NCBI GenBank assembly: GCA_017509065.1
Contig: JAFWQM010000202.1
Span: 1-31,330 of the forward strand
DNA length: 31,330 bases
DNA from: Clostridia bacterium
Lineage (GTDB): Bacteria > Bacillota_A > Clostridia > Christensenellales > Aristaeellaceae
Direction of reading: 5' to 3'
Part shown: piece by piece, positions 1-7,315 of the stretch
Numbering within the stretch: position 1 is the first letter of the stretch
How the letters are laid out: each line of letters opens with the position of its first letter
Translations under genes and position numbers: made by a program
Notes under the pieces: model-generated
The model's input: the letters and a program-made list of their open reading frames with translations, nothing else
Told to the model about the DNA's origin: nothing
Databases searched by the model: none

Positions 1-170
1 AATTATCTGCGGGCGATAAATCGGTCCATCCTGCGTCACTCAACCTTGAAATACCTCCAGTATTCCTGCGGTTTCGTTCCTTGTCTGGAACGATTTCTCA
101 TCCCGCATCTGAATTCACGATTCAATTGGGCGAGCAATAAGCTTTCGTTCAATCGTTCGACTATATAAAA
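1..170. other. Non-coding left edge, possible conserved structured sequence
   Basis: No convincing gene is visible in the first 170 bases. There is a small hairpin (arms TCGTTCC at 74-80 and GGAACGA at 87-93) and a minus-strand open frame of only 21 codons (101 down to 36) without a good ribosome binding site. The sequence does not look random, and it may be the end of a repeat or of a structured element that continues to the left. Nothing here identifies a function. Confidence 0.3.
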
Positions 171-192
171 CTCCTAACTCCTATCTCCTAAC
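171..192. repeat. Tandem heptamer run CTCCTAN x3 (half-element)
   Basis: Three direct heptamers, CTCCTAA, CTCCTAT and CTCCTAA (171-177, 178-184, 185-191), end 7 bases before the Shine-Dalgarno of the serine hydrolase gene. Two other families in this window have inverted arms built from heptamers. Here no matching inverted arm is present upstream, so this looks like half of such an element or a related remnant. Confidence 0.5.
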
Positions 193-212
193 TTATTGGA
201 AGGAGAATGACA

Positions 213-1544
213 ATGCAACAACGGATCAAAGCGTTCGTGAACCGGCTGGAAAAAGAGGACGTGAACATGCACGGGTTTCTCCTGACGGTGGACGGGCAGG
301 AAAAGGCCAAGGCGTACTACGCGCCGTTCAAAGAAGGCCAGCCGCACCGCATGTATTCCGTCAGCAAGACGATCACCGCGCTGGCGATCGGAATGCTGCT
401 GGACGAGAGCAAGCTCGGCCTGGACGATCACATTTGCGATTATTTCCGGGATTACCTGCCGGAGAATCCCTCGCCCTGGCTGACCGCCCTGACCGTCCGC
501 GACATGCTGCGCATGGCGACCTGCTACCGCTGGACGCAGTACCGCGAGGGCGTGGACGAGGACTGGGCGAAGCCCTTCTTCACGGGCACGCCCACCCACG
601 CGCCGGGCAGCGTGTTCTATTACGACACCGGCTGCTCCCAGGTATTCGCCGCGCTGGTGAAGCGCCTGAGCGGCCAGGAAGTGATCGACTTTCTGGAGGA
701 CAGGCTGTTTAAGCCCCTGGGCTGTCAGGATGAACACTATTGGCTGCGCGATCCATCCGGCTGCTGCCAGGGCGGCACGGGCCTGTGCATGAGCCTGCGC
801 GACCTGCACCGCGTCTCCCTGTGCCTGCTGAACGGCGGCGAGGGCGTGGTGCCCGCCTGGTTCGCCAGGAAAATGGTGAAAAAGCACATTGACACGCTCA
901 TGCAGGCCAACGAAGAGGAACAGTACGGCTACTGCTGGCAGTGCTGGCGCACCAGGGCGGGCTGGGTGATGTACGGCATGGGCGGACAATTGGCCGTCGT
1001 GTGCCCGGACAAGAAGACCGTGCTTTCCACCATCGCCGACGTGCGCCTCGACCCCTGGGGCATCCAACGGCTGTACGACGCTTTCTTTGAGGAAATCTAT
1101 CCTTATATCGGCATAGAGGACATGGAGCCTGTGACGCTAAAACTGAAAGCGCACACCGTTCCCGACAACCCCGCATTTGGCATTTCGGAAACAAAGGTCT
1201 ACCGTTTCGCCGAAGGCAACCAGATGCAGATGAAAACCCTGCAACTGAAGGGCGATTGCCTGTACTACGAAAACGCCCACGGCAAAGCCGTGCTGCCCTT
1301 TGGCCGCGGCGAAAACAAAGAGATCGGTTTCCCCGCCTATCCCGACGTGCCCGGGCTGAGCTGCGGCGGGTGGGTGGACAGGGATTTGCTGCGCGTCCGC
1401 TGCTACGCCATCGGCGATTCGCCCTGCGGGTTTGACATGCTGGTGCATTTCCAGGGCGATACCGTCACCGTGCAGGGCCGCCGCTCCTACGATCCCATGA
1501 CCCACGGCTACGAAGGCGTGGCGACGGGAACGGTCGGCGATTAA
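213..1544 (+). CDS. Serine hydrolase of the beta-lactamase / penicillin-binding-protein fold
   Basis: This 443-residue protein belongs to the class C beta-lactamase-like serine hydrolases (esterase/peptidase superfamily). The nucleophile motif SVSK is at residues 49-52 and is followed by the usual helix. PGSVFYYDTG at about 131-140 aligns with the PGxxFxYSN region, so the second motif reads Y-D-T (137-139) instead of Y-S-N. A GMGGQ segment stands where the HTG/KTG-type third motif is expected. The C-terminal third is probably a beta-rich substrate-binding domain. No signal peptide is seen, which suggests a cytoplasmic enzyme. The start was set at the second ATG (213) because AAGGAG at 200-205 is 7 bases away, against 1 base for the ATG at 207. 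The pfkB-type kinase follows 33 bases downstream and may be co-transcribed. The substrate cannot be inferred. Confidence 0.8.
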   Translation: MQQRIKAFVNRLEKEDVNMHGFLLTVDGQEKAKAYYAPFKEGQPHRMYSVSKTITALAIGMLLDESKLGLDDHICDYFRDYLPENPSPWLTALTVRDMLRMATCYRWTQYREGVDEDWAKPFFTGTPTHAPGSVFYYDTGCSQVFAALVKRLSGQEVIDFLEDRLFKPLGCQDEHYWLRDPSGCCQGGTGLCMSLRDLHRVSLCLLNGGEGVVPAWFARKMVKKHIDTLMQANEEEQYGYCWQCWRTRAGWVMYGMGGQLAVVCPDKKTVLSTIADVRLDPWGIQRLYDAFFEEIYPYIGIEDMEPVTLKLKAHTVPDNPAFGISETKVYRFAEGNQMQMKTLQLKGDCLYYENAHGKAVLPFGRGENKEIGFPAYPDVPGLSCGGWVDRDLLRVRCYAIGDSPCGFDMLVHFQGDTVTVQGRRSYDPMTHGYEGVATGTVGD

Positions 1545-1577
1545 AATACCAATAAAACGAATCGGAGTGAAACGGTT

Positions 1578-2510
1578 ATGATCCTGACGGTAACGATGAA
1601 CACCTCCATTGACAAGCTGTATCTGATGGAAACCATCCGGCCCGAAACCGTCATGCGCGTAAAGGAAGTGCACAACACGGCGGGCGGCAAAGGGCTGAAC
1701 GTGAGCAAGGTGGCGGCGAAGCTGGGAGAGCCCGTCACGGCGATGGGCTTTATCGGCGGGTTCAACGGCCAATACCTGGTATCGCTGATTTCGGAGCCCC
1801 TGGTTCGCCCCGCGTTCACGCCCGTGGCGGGCGAAACCCGCTGCTGCATCAACTGCTGGGACCTGTCCGACGGACGCTCCACCGAATACCTGGAGCCGGG
1901 CGAGCCGGTGACGGAGGAGGACATCCGCCGCTTCCTTTCGGATTTTGACGCGGCGCTGCCCCAGGCCGACGCGGTCAGCATCAGCGGCAGCGTGCCCAAG
2001 GGCATGCCGGAAAACTTCTATTGCGAGCTGATCCGCCGCTGCCGCGCAAAAGGCATTCCGGTGCTCGTGGATACCAGCGGGAACAGACTGATCGCGGCGG
2101 CGAAAGTAAAGCCCGCCTTCATCAAGCCCAATGAGGACGAAATTGCCCAGCTGACCGGACGGCATTTTTCCAGCAGGGAGGAAACAATCGACGCGCTCCT
2201 CGCGCTTCGGGACGGCGGCATTCCCTATGTGGTGCTTTCGCTTGGCGCGGACGGCGCGCTGCTGGCCTGCGGCGAAGGCGTGTTCCACGGCAAGCCCCCG
2301 GCAATTACGCCCCGGAACACCGTTGGCTGCGGCGACAGCATGGTCGCCGGTTTCGCCGTAGGCTTTGCGAAGCGCCTGCCCATCCTGGACAGCTTCCGGA
2401 TGGCCCTCGCCGTGTCCGCCGCCAACGCGCTGAGCATCTTTACCGGAGACTTTGACCCCGCTGACTACGCGGCGCTGTATCCGCGGGTATCCATTGAAAA
2501 GCTGCGCTGA
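1578..2510 (+). CDS. PfkB-family sugar-phosphate kinase (1-phosphofructokinase / tagatose-6-phosphate kinase type)
   Basis: This 310-residue ribokinase-fold enzyme opens like the FruK/LacC subgroup (MILTVTMNTSID), which phosphorylates a sugar phosphate with ATP. GGKGLN at 36-41 is the first PfkB signature. KPNEDE at 183-188 lies in the nucleotide-binding half. NTVGCGDS at 247-254 is the second signature, with catalytic Asp253; the usual Ala of GAGDS is Cys here. The length is normal for the family. GGAG at about 1564 serves the ATG. It lies 33 bases after the serine hydrolase stop, so the two are probably one transcript. There is no fructose PTS gene nearby, so fructose-1-phosphate as substrate is only the most likely choice; tagatose-6-phosphate or fructose-6-phosphate are alternatives. 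It does not resemble KDG kinase. Confidence 0.82.
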   Translation: MILTVTMNTSIDKLYLMETIRPETVMRVKEVHNTAGGKGLNVSKVAAKLGEPVTAMGFIGGFNGQYLVSLISEPLVRPAFTPVAGETRCCINCWDLSDGRSTEYLEPGEPVTEEDIRRFLSDFDAALPQADAVSISGSVPKGMPENFYCELIRRCRAKGIPVLVDTSGNRLIAAAKVKPAFIKPNEDEIAQLTGRHFSSREETIDALLALRDGGIPYVVLSLGADGALLACGEGVFHGKPPAITPRNTVGCGDSMVAGFAVGFAKRLPILDSFRMALAVSAANALSIFTGDFDPADYAALYPRVSIEKLR

Positions 2511-2530
2511 GCGGCCCCGTGATGCGAGAG

Positions 2531-3070
2531 AAGGTTACGCTGGGGCTGTTCGCCCCAGTTCCGCAGCCTCAAACGGCGCAACTTGCCTTCATGGCGAGAT
2601 TGCTTGTTTCGGCTGATCTCACCGCCGATGAGATTCCCGCCACAGGCGGTCATCGGCGGTTCGTCCCCAACCAGGGGCCTGAGGCCCCTGGACCCGTAAT
2701 AGCGGAAGTTAGTTGACTTGGAAAGCGAAATAAGTTCCCGCTGATGCTTAAAGGTGAATAGCATGCTTTCGACGTTGTGCTTCTGGCCCGGCGGCGATGC
2801 CGCCATCCCGGACGCTATGCGTCCGGGGAAAGCCTGGGAATAATCCCCAGGGGAAAACGAGCTTTCCCCCTGGGATTTTCCCGGCTTTCTTGGGCCAGAA
2901 GCCACTAACTTTCGTAACCCCATATCGACTGGCGAAAGCTGTTTTTTTTACCCAGCCAAGTAATTTCGCCTATTGGGATGCAAGGGATGAAATCCCTTGC
3001 CGCAGGTCTGGGCGCGCGGAGCGCCCAGCGTTCCCTTTGTTGGATTATTTATTAATAGCTGAATGCTAAC
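2531..3070. repeat. Family A palindromic element, copy A1 (left end missing, composite)
   Basis: This gap between the two kinase genes is filled with hairpin modules. At the left, CTGGGGC...GCCCCAG (about 2539-2557) is followed by TCCGCAGCCTCAAAC, matching the right arm of copy A3. A GGGGCCTGAGGCCCC palindrome lies near 2675-2690. At the right, GCAAGGGAT/ATCCCTTGC and CTGGGCGCGCGGAGCGCCCAG lead into TTCCCTTTGTTGGAT and the terminal GAATGCTAAC (3061-3070). The right end is the reverse complement of the left end of copy A2. The left terminal repeat is absent, as if truncated next to the kinase stop. Another palindromic unit (2780-2901) is nested inside. The 65-codon frame at 2519-2716 is repeat sequence, not a gene. 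Confidence 0.7.
2780..2901. repeat. Nested palindromic element (family E) with CTTCTGGCCC ends
   Basis: Ten-base perfect terminal inverted repeats, CTTCTGGCCC at 2780-2789 and GGGCCAGAAG at 2892-2901, enclose several smaller hairpins: GGCGGC/GCCGCC, CCGGACGC/GCGTCCGG and CCTGGGAAT with its CCCAGG partner. The unit lies inside copy A1, and the short inverted pair AAGTTAGT (about 2705) and ACTAACTT (about 2904) lies around it. Only one copy is in the window. Confidence 0.55.
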
Positions 3071-3131
3071 GTTTTTTGAGTCATTCGGATGAAAATATCT
3101 TTCTCATGATATAGCATTCTGGAAAAAAATA

Positions 3132-3140
3132 TGATATACT
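3132..3140 (+). promoter_or_regulatory. Candidate extended -10 promoter of pfkA
   Basis: TGATATACT matches the extended -10 form TGnTATAAT with one mismatch, in an AT-rich stretch about 65 bases before the pfkA start. The -35 position is poor. An alternative, TTGAAT at 3145-3150 with TATACC at 3171-3176, has a 20-base spacer and is weaker. Confidence 0.45.
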
Positions 3141-3205
3141 AAAGTTGAATTTCCGATTGGGGAAAAATTTTATACCATTGACGGACAAAAAGGAGTGGGG
3201 ACATC

Positions 3206-4198
3206 ATGGCAAAAATCAGAAGGATTGGTGTTTTAACGAGCGGCGGCGATGCTCCCGGCATGAACGCCGCGGTTCGCGCCGTTGCGCGTACTGCTTTGGC
3301 CAACGGCATTGAGTGCATCGGCATTCGCCGCGGATGGCAAGGGCTGATCAACTGCGATTTCATTCAGCTCACCCGCGCGAGCGTCGGCCACCTGCTTTCC
3401 CGCGGCGGCACGATCCTGTATACCGCGCGGAGCACGGAATTCATGACCGAGGAAGGCCGCCAGAAAGCCGTGAGCACGTGCAAAATGCTGGGCCTGGACG
3501 GCATCGTGGCCATCGGCGGCGACGGTACCTTCCGCGGCGCGCTGGAATTGTCGCGGCTGGGCATTCCCGTGGTTGGCGTGCCCGCTACCATCGACAACGA
3601 CGTGGGCTGCACCAACTATACCATCGGCTTTGACTCCGCCTGCAACACGGCCATCGAGTGCATCGACAAGCTGCGCGACACCATGCAGTCCCACGAGCGC
3701 TGCTCCGTCGTGGAGGTCATGGGCCGCAACGCGGGTTTCCTGGCCCTGTACGTCGGCACCGCTGTCGGCGCCACCGCCGTGCTGGTGCCGGAGCACGCCG
3801 AGAACTTTGAAACCAACGTGATCGAGCGCATCCGCGGCGCGAAGCTGGCCGGATACACCCACTTCATGGTGGTTGTGGCCGAAGGCGCGGGCCATGCCAC
3901 GGAAGTCGGCAAGAAGATCCAGGAAGTGCTGGGCATCAAGCCGACGATCACCGTCATCGGCCACATCCAGCGCGGCGGCGCGCCAACCGGCCGCGACCGT
4001 GAAACCGCCACCCGCATGGGCTACCATGCCGTCATGGCCTTCGTGGAGGGCCGCGGCAACTGCGTCATCGGCACCCAGGAGGGCGGCATCGTGGAAATCC
4101 CCATCGAAGAGGCGCTCAAGATGAAGAAGCACCTGCAGATGGACCGTTACAAGATCATGGAGATCATGCAGTTCGGCGGCGGCCACGAAAACGAGTGA
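3206..4198 (+). CDS. pfkA: ATP-dependent 6-phosphofructokinase
   Basis: This enzyme phosphorylates fructose 6-phosphate to fructose 1,6-bisphosphate, the committing step of glycolysis, in the cytoplasm. The 330-residue length fits the short bacterial tetrameric PfkA. The N-terminal TSGGDAPGMNAAVR at 11-24 is the nucleotide site. GGDGT at 104-108 has the Gly that marks ATP use; PPi-dependent enzymes carry GGDDT. PATIDND at 126-132 contains the catalytic Asp130. MGRNAGFLAL and GHIQRGGAPTGRDR follow in the expected order. AGGAG at 3191-3195 serves the ATG. The gene has its own promoter region after a repeat-rich gap and ends in a strong terminator, so it is probably monocistronic. Confidence 0.96.
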   Translation: MAKIRRIGVLTSGGDAPGMNAAVRAVARTALANGIECIGIRRGWQGLINCDFIQLTRASVGHLLSRGGTILYTARSTEFMTEEGRQKAVSTCKMLGLDGIVAIGGDGTFRGALELSRLGIPVVGVPATIDNDVGCTNYTIGFDSACNTAIECIDKLRDTMQSHERCSVVEVMGRNAGFLALYVGTAVGATAVLVPEHAENFETNVIERIRGAKLAGYTHFMVVVAEGAGHATEVGKKIQEVLGIKPTITVIGHIQRGGAPTGRDRETATRMGYHAVMAFVEGRGNCVIGTQEGGIVEIPIEEALKMKKHLQMDRYKIMEIMQFGGGHENE

Positions 4199-4236
4199 TA
4201 CGCTGGCGCGTCTGTATCTCATCCGTGTTGATACCA

Positions 4237-4272
4237 ACAGCCATAGCGGACAGTCCGCTATGGCTGTTTTTT
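4237..4272 (+). terminator. Rho-independent terminator of pfkA
   Basis: A 15-base perfect inverted repeat (4237-4251 with 4253-4267) is followed by a T run. The stem contains the stop codon of the convergent MATE gene (4258-4260 on the opposite strand). The opposite strand lacks a T run, so it should act mainly on pfkA. Confidence 0.88.
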
Positions 4273-5589
4273 CCACTGCATCAGAATCATCGGCACCTGC
4301 CAGGCCATCATCGCGCTCCAGCCGATCACGCAGGCCAGTCCTACGCCGGATATGCCCATGCCGGGGGTGAGCGCCAGGGTCATGATCACACGGACGGTAA
4401 TCTGGGTCAGGGTGGCCAGCAGCGTGACCGTCATGCGGCCCAGGCCGCGGAAATAGCCCTGATTTCCGTTATTCACGCAGGGCAGCCAATAGCAGAAAGC
4501 GATGACTTGAAAGTACCGCACGCCCTCCGTCAGAATCGCGCTGTCCGCGGTAAAAAGGGACATGAGCGGAAACCGCAGCAGCAGCACCGCCAAACAAACC
4601 ATCCCGCCCGCGGCGATCTCCAGGCCGATGCCCTTCAGATAGCCCTGACGGACGCGAAGCGCATTCTGAGCGCCCTTGTTCTGGGCGGTGAACGCGGTCA
4701 TGCCGGTGGCGATGCTGCGGCCCGGCAGCAGGCCGATGTCCTCGATTTTGCGCACCGCGCTGAACGCGGAGGCGGCGGAAACGCCGAGGGCGTTCACGCT
4801 GCTTTGAATGATGATATTGCCGATGGGCTGGCTGCATTGCTGCAGGGCGGTCATGCCGCCGTAGGACAGGGTTTTGCCGGCCAGCGCCCGGTTGACGCGC
4901 AGCGTTTTCCAGCCGAAGCGAAGAAGGGGCACATGCGCGTTCACATACCGGATGCACAGCAGCGCGCTGAGGGCCTGCGCAATCACAGTGGCCAGCGCCG
5001 CGCCTAAAACGCCGATGCGCAGCAGCGCCACCAGGATCAGGTCCAGCGCAATATTGATCAGGCAGGAAATCATCAGGTAACGCACCGGCGTTTTGGAATC
5101 CCCGATGCTGCGCAGGGCGGCGGCGTAAATGTTGTAAAGACAGGTAAACGGCATCCCCGCGAAAATCAGCCGCAGGTAGACCGTGGCGTCCGCCATCATT
5201 TCAGGCTGCACGCGCATCAGGTGAAAAATCGGCCCGGTCAGGGGTATGCCTGCGCACATCACCAGCAGGGAAAAGGCCAGACCCAGGAGCACCGTGGTTT
5301 TCATTTCTTCCAGCAGCTTTTCCATTTCTCCCGCGCCGAAGAAATTGCCCATCAGCACCGACGCGCCGATGCACACCCCTGAAACGCCTAAAATGAGCAG
5401 GGTCATGATCTGGTCGCAGGTGCCTACCGCCGCCAGCGACGCGCTCCCGGCGAAGCGGCCGATCACCATGGTATCCACCATGTTATAGGAAAGCTGGAAT
5501 AAATTGCCTAAAATGAGCGGAATAGAAAACTGAATCAGGTGCGTAAGGATCCCGCCCCTGGTCATGTCCGTCACTTTCGCTTTTTCCAA
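4258..5589 (-). CDS. MATE-family multidrug/toxic compound exporter
   Basis: This 443-residue integral membrane protein of the MatE/DinF type is predicted to have about 12 transmembrane helices in two MatE halves. Such proteins are cation-coupled exporters of drugs or metabolites. The first half opens with DMTRGG, the hydrophobic FSIPLILGNLFQLSYNMVD segment and VIGRFAG. Conserved loop features RSIGDSKTP and NNGNQGYFRGLGR lie in the middle and second half. A TTG at 5589 is proposed as start. GGAGG (5604-5600) lies 10 bases before it, and the resulting MEKAKVTDMTRGG matches the usual N-terminus. The in-frame ATG at 5607 has no ribosome binding site. The gene is convergent with pfkA. An inverted repeat lies in its leader and may be an operator. 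The substrate is unknown. Confidence 0.85.
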   Translation of the reverse strand: MEKAKVTDMTRGGILTHLIQFSIPLILGNLFQLSYNMVDTMVIGRFAGSASLAAVGTCDQIMTLLILGVSGVCIGASVLMGNFFGAGEMEKLLEEMKTTVLLGLAFSLLVMCAGIPLTGPIFHLMRVQPEMMADATVYLRLIFAGMPFTCLYNIYAAALRSIGDSKTPVRYLMISCLINIALDLILVALLRIGVLGAALATVIAQALSALLCIRYVNAHVPLLRFGWKTLRVNRALAGKTLSYGGMTALQQCSQPIGNIIIQSSVNALGVSAASAFSAVRKIEDIGLLPGRSIATGMTAFTAQNKGAQNALRVRQGYLKGIGLEIAAGGMVCLAVLLLRFPLMSLFTADSAILTEGVRYFQVIAFCYWLPCVNNGNQGYFRGLGRMTVTLLATLTQITVRVIMTLALTPGMGISGVGLACVIGWSAMMAWQVPMILMQWKKQP

Positions 5590-5633
5590 GCGCCATTCGC
5601 CTCCCATGTTTTCAAGCTCAGCAGTTTCGCATG

Positions 5634-5660
5634 TGAATCACAGGTGATTGCTGTGATTCA
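5634..5660. promoter_or_regulatory. Candidate operator: TGAATCACAG-N7-CTGTGATTCA
   Basis: This is a perfect 10-base inverted repeat with a 7-base spacer, between the predicted -10 box and the start of the minus-strand MATE gene. Its position about 15-40 bases into the transcript fits repressor blocking or an mRNA hairpin. There is no T run, so it is not a terminator. No regulator gene is adjacent. Confidence 0.5.
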
Positions 5661-5682
5661 TTCAAGAGGCTTCGCTGCGACA

Positions 5683-5691
5683 ATTATACCA
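5683..5691 (-). promoter_or_regulatory. Extended -10 promoter for the MATE gene
   Basis: The minus strand reads TGGTATAAT, an exact extended -10. The -35 position 17 bases upstream (AGGAAA) is poor. The distance to the proposed start is about 95 bases, with the inverted repeat in between. Confidence 0.6.
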
Positions 5692-5760
5692 GAGAAACAG
5701 TGGCCTTTCCTATCTTAACAGAAATGTAATATTCTGCTTGGTTTCTGTCATTTTCAGAAA

Positions 5761-5867
5761 CCCTCTCAGGCGCTGCGCGCCAGCTCCCCCCAAAGGGGGA
5801 GCCAAAGTTGGAACCCCAACGCCTTGCCTCTCCCTTTGGGAGAGGTGCCCCGCAGGGGCGGAGAGGG
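5761..5867. repeat. Palindromic intergenic element with CCCTCTC/GAGAGGG ends
   Basis: The ends CCCTCTC (5761-5767) and GAGAGGG (5861-5867) are inverted. Inside are four hairpins: GGCGC/GCGCC, CTCCCCC/GGGGGAG, CCTCTCCC/GGGAGAGG and GCCCCGCAGGGGC. The MATE operon starts on one side and tldE ends on the other. There is no coding capacity. It resembles short non-autonomous repeats that are frequent in Clostridia genomes; that comparison is from memory. Confidence 0.65.
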
Positions 5868-5895
5868 CGATGCCCTTCTTATGTTTTCGTGTTAT

Positions 5896-5938
5896 AAAAA
5901 GCAAAACCACCGCCTGATTTTGCAGACGGTGGTTTTGC
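5896..5938 (-). terminator. Rho-independent terminator of the tldD-tldE operon
   Basis: On the minus strand a 12-base stem (5938-5927 with 5912-5901, sequence GCAAAACCACCG and its complement) is followed by CTTTTTATAAC. It begins 17 bases after the tldE stop. Confidence 0.88.
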
Positions 5939-5954
5939 TTTGACATTATTTTCA

Positions 5955-7298
5955 TTATTTCCCTGCCACGGCGATTTCGCCTACGTCCACGGAGGGGCTG
6001 CCGATGGGGGAGCCGGGGAAGGTCAGGTCGCTGCCCACAGCGCGGATGTTTTTAAGCAGCTGGAAGAAGTTGCCCGCCACGGTGATCTGTTCCACGGGCT
6101 TGTCTTTTTTGCCGTCCTTCACGGTGTAACCCTGGGCGATGAGGGAGAAGTCGCCACTGATGGGGTTGGCTCCCGCGTGGAGGCCGCTGACCTCGGTGAT
6201 CACCAGGCCGTCGCCCATGTCGGCAAGCAGCTCCGCCTGGGTCTTTTCGCCGGGCTTTAAGTAGAAGTTGCTGGGACTCACGTTCACGGAACCCGCGTAA
6301 CCCGATTTTGCGGCGTTGCCGGTGGTTTTTACCCCGGCTTTCCGGGCGGTTTTCAGGTTATGGAGCAGGGTGGTCAGCCTGCCGTTTTCGATCACGGCCT
6401 TGGTGCGGGTCGCCACGCCCTCGGCGTCAAAGGGCTGGCTGGCCAGGCCGGCGGGCAGCAGCGGGTCGTCCATGAGAGTGACGGTCTCGGAAGCGATCAT
6501 TTCCCCTTCCTTGCCCGCCAGCAGGCTCAGGCCCTTCTGTGCGCTCTCGGCGGAGAACACGCCCGAGAACACGCCCAGCAGATCGGGCATGCACTTGGCG
6601 TCGATCACGGCGCGGTAACTGCCGCTGGGCACTGGCGCGGCTTTGAGCATGAACAGCGCTTCGTCCACCGCTTCTTTGGCGATGGCGTCGGCGTTTAGTT
6701 CCTCAAAATTCCGCGTCACTTTGAAGCCCGCGCCGGTAGAAACGCGCTCGCCTTCCTTGGCGGTTGCGCTGACGAATACCACAGCCATATTGTCCCGGTG
6801 GGCCAGATTCAGCCCGTAGGAATTGACGATGCGGGTTTCGCCGCTGCTGGTGGAGATCATGTTGTAATTTAGCGCGGTGATGCGTTCGTCCATGGCCAGG
6901 GCTTTCTTTTCGATGTCTTTGATCAATTGCAGCTTGCGGCTTTCTTCCACCTGATCCAGAGCGGGATTATAGTCTTCTATCTGAGGATATTCCTTGTCGC
7001 CGGGATAGATTTCCTGCACGTCCTCGTCTTCGATCAGTTCCGCGCTTTCTTTCACTGCCTGCACCAGCCGGGAAACCGCGTCTTCGTCAAAGGCTTCGGT
7101 GGCGGCGTAACCCATTTTGCCCTGATACAGCCCGCGCAGGGAAAGGCCCCGGGTGGCGTTTACGGAGTAATTGGCGATTTCGCCCTGCACGCACATGGCG
7201 CGGAAGCTGTCGCCGGAGGCAAGATACACTTCGGCGGCTTCGATGCCCTGTTTTTTCGCTTCATCCAAAAGCGCCTGAATGAATTGTTCTATCGTCAT
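5955..7298 (-). CDS. tldE: TldE/PmbA-type subunit of the TldD/TldE metalloprotease
   Basis: This 447-residue PmbA/TldE-family protein has no HExxxH motif. In E. coli the TldD/TldE heterodimer cleaves unfolded peptides, for example the microcin B17 leader; TldD carries the zinc site and TldE completes the complex. Visible features are the N-terminal EVYLASGDSFRAMCVQGEI region, the glycine-rich GLSLRGLYQGKMGYA, and the C-terminal TEVSGLHAGANPISGDFSL typical of PmbA. The ATG at 7298 was chosen because GGGGG of AAAGGGGGACAGG precedes it and the upstream in-frame residues run back through the tldD 3' end. It starts 17 bases after the tldD stop, so the two are one operon. A clean terminator follows. 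Its native substrate here is unknown. Confidence 0.88.
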   Translation of the reverse strand: MTIEQFIQALLDEAKKQGIEAAEVYLASGDSFRAMCVQGEIANYSVNATRGLSLRGLYQGKMGYAATEAFDEDAVSRLVQAVKESAELIEDEDVQEIYPGDKEYPQIEDYNPALDQVEESRKLQLIKDIEKKALAMDERITALNYNMISTSSGETRIVNSYGLNLAHRDNMAVVFVSATAKEGERVSTGAGFKVTRNFEELNADAIAKEAVDEALFMLKAAPVPSGSYRAVIDAKCMPDLLGVFSGVFSAESAQKGLSLLAGKEGEMIASETVTLMDDPLLPAGLASQPFDAEGVATRTKAVIENGRLTTLLHNLKTARKAGVKTTGNAAKSGYAGSVNVSPSNFYLKPGEKTQAELLADMGDGLVITEVSGLHAGANPISGDFSLIAQGYTVKDGKKDKPVEQITVAGNFFQLLKNIRAVGSDLTFPGSPIGSPSVDVGEIAVAGK

Positions 7299-7315
7299 TT
7301 TCCTGTCCCCCTTTC

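Noticed and set aside
2519..2716. 65-codon open frame after the PfkB kinase gene
   Set aside because: It is repeat DNA. The same GLFAPVP-like peptide appears in a frame of copy A3 (minus strand, 26279-26608), because the underlying hairpin is shared. No ribosome binding site.
3233..4276. 347-codon minus-strand frame opposite pfkA
   Set aside because: A mirror frame of a GC-rich gene. Its composition (His, Ala, Asp, Val rich) is typical of antisense shadow, and the plus-strand product is unmistakable PfkA.
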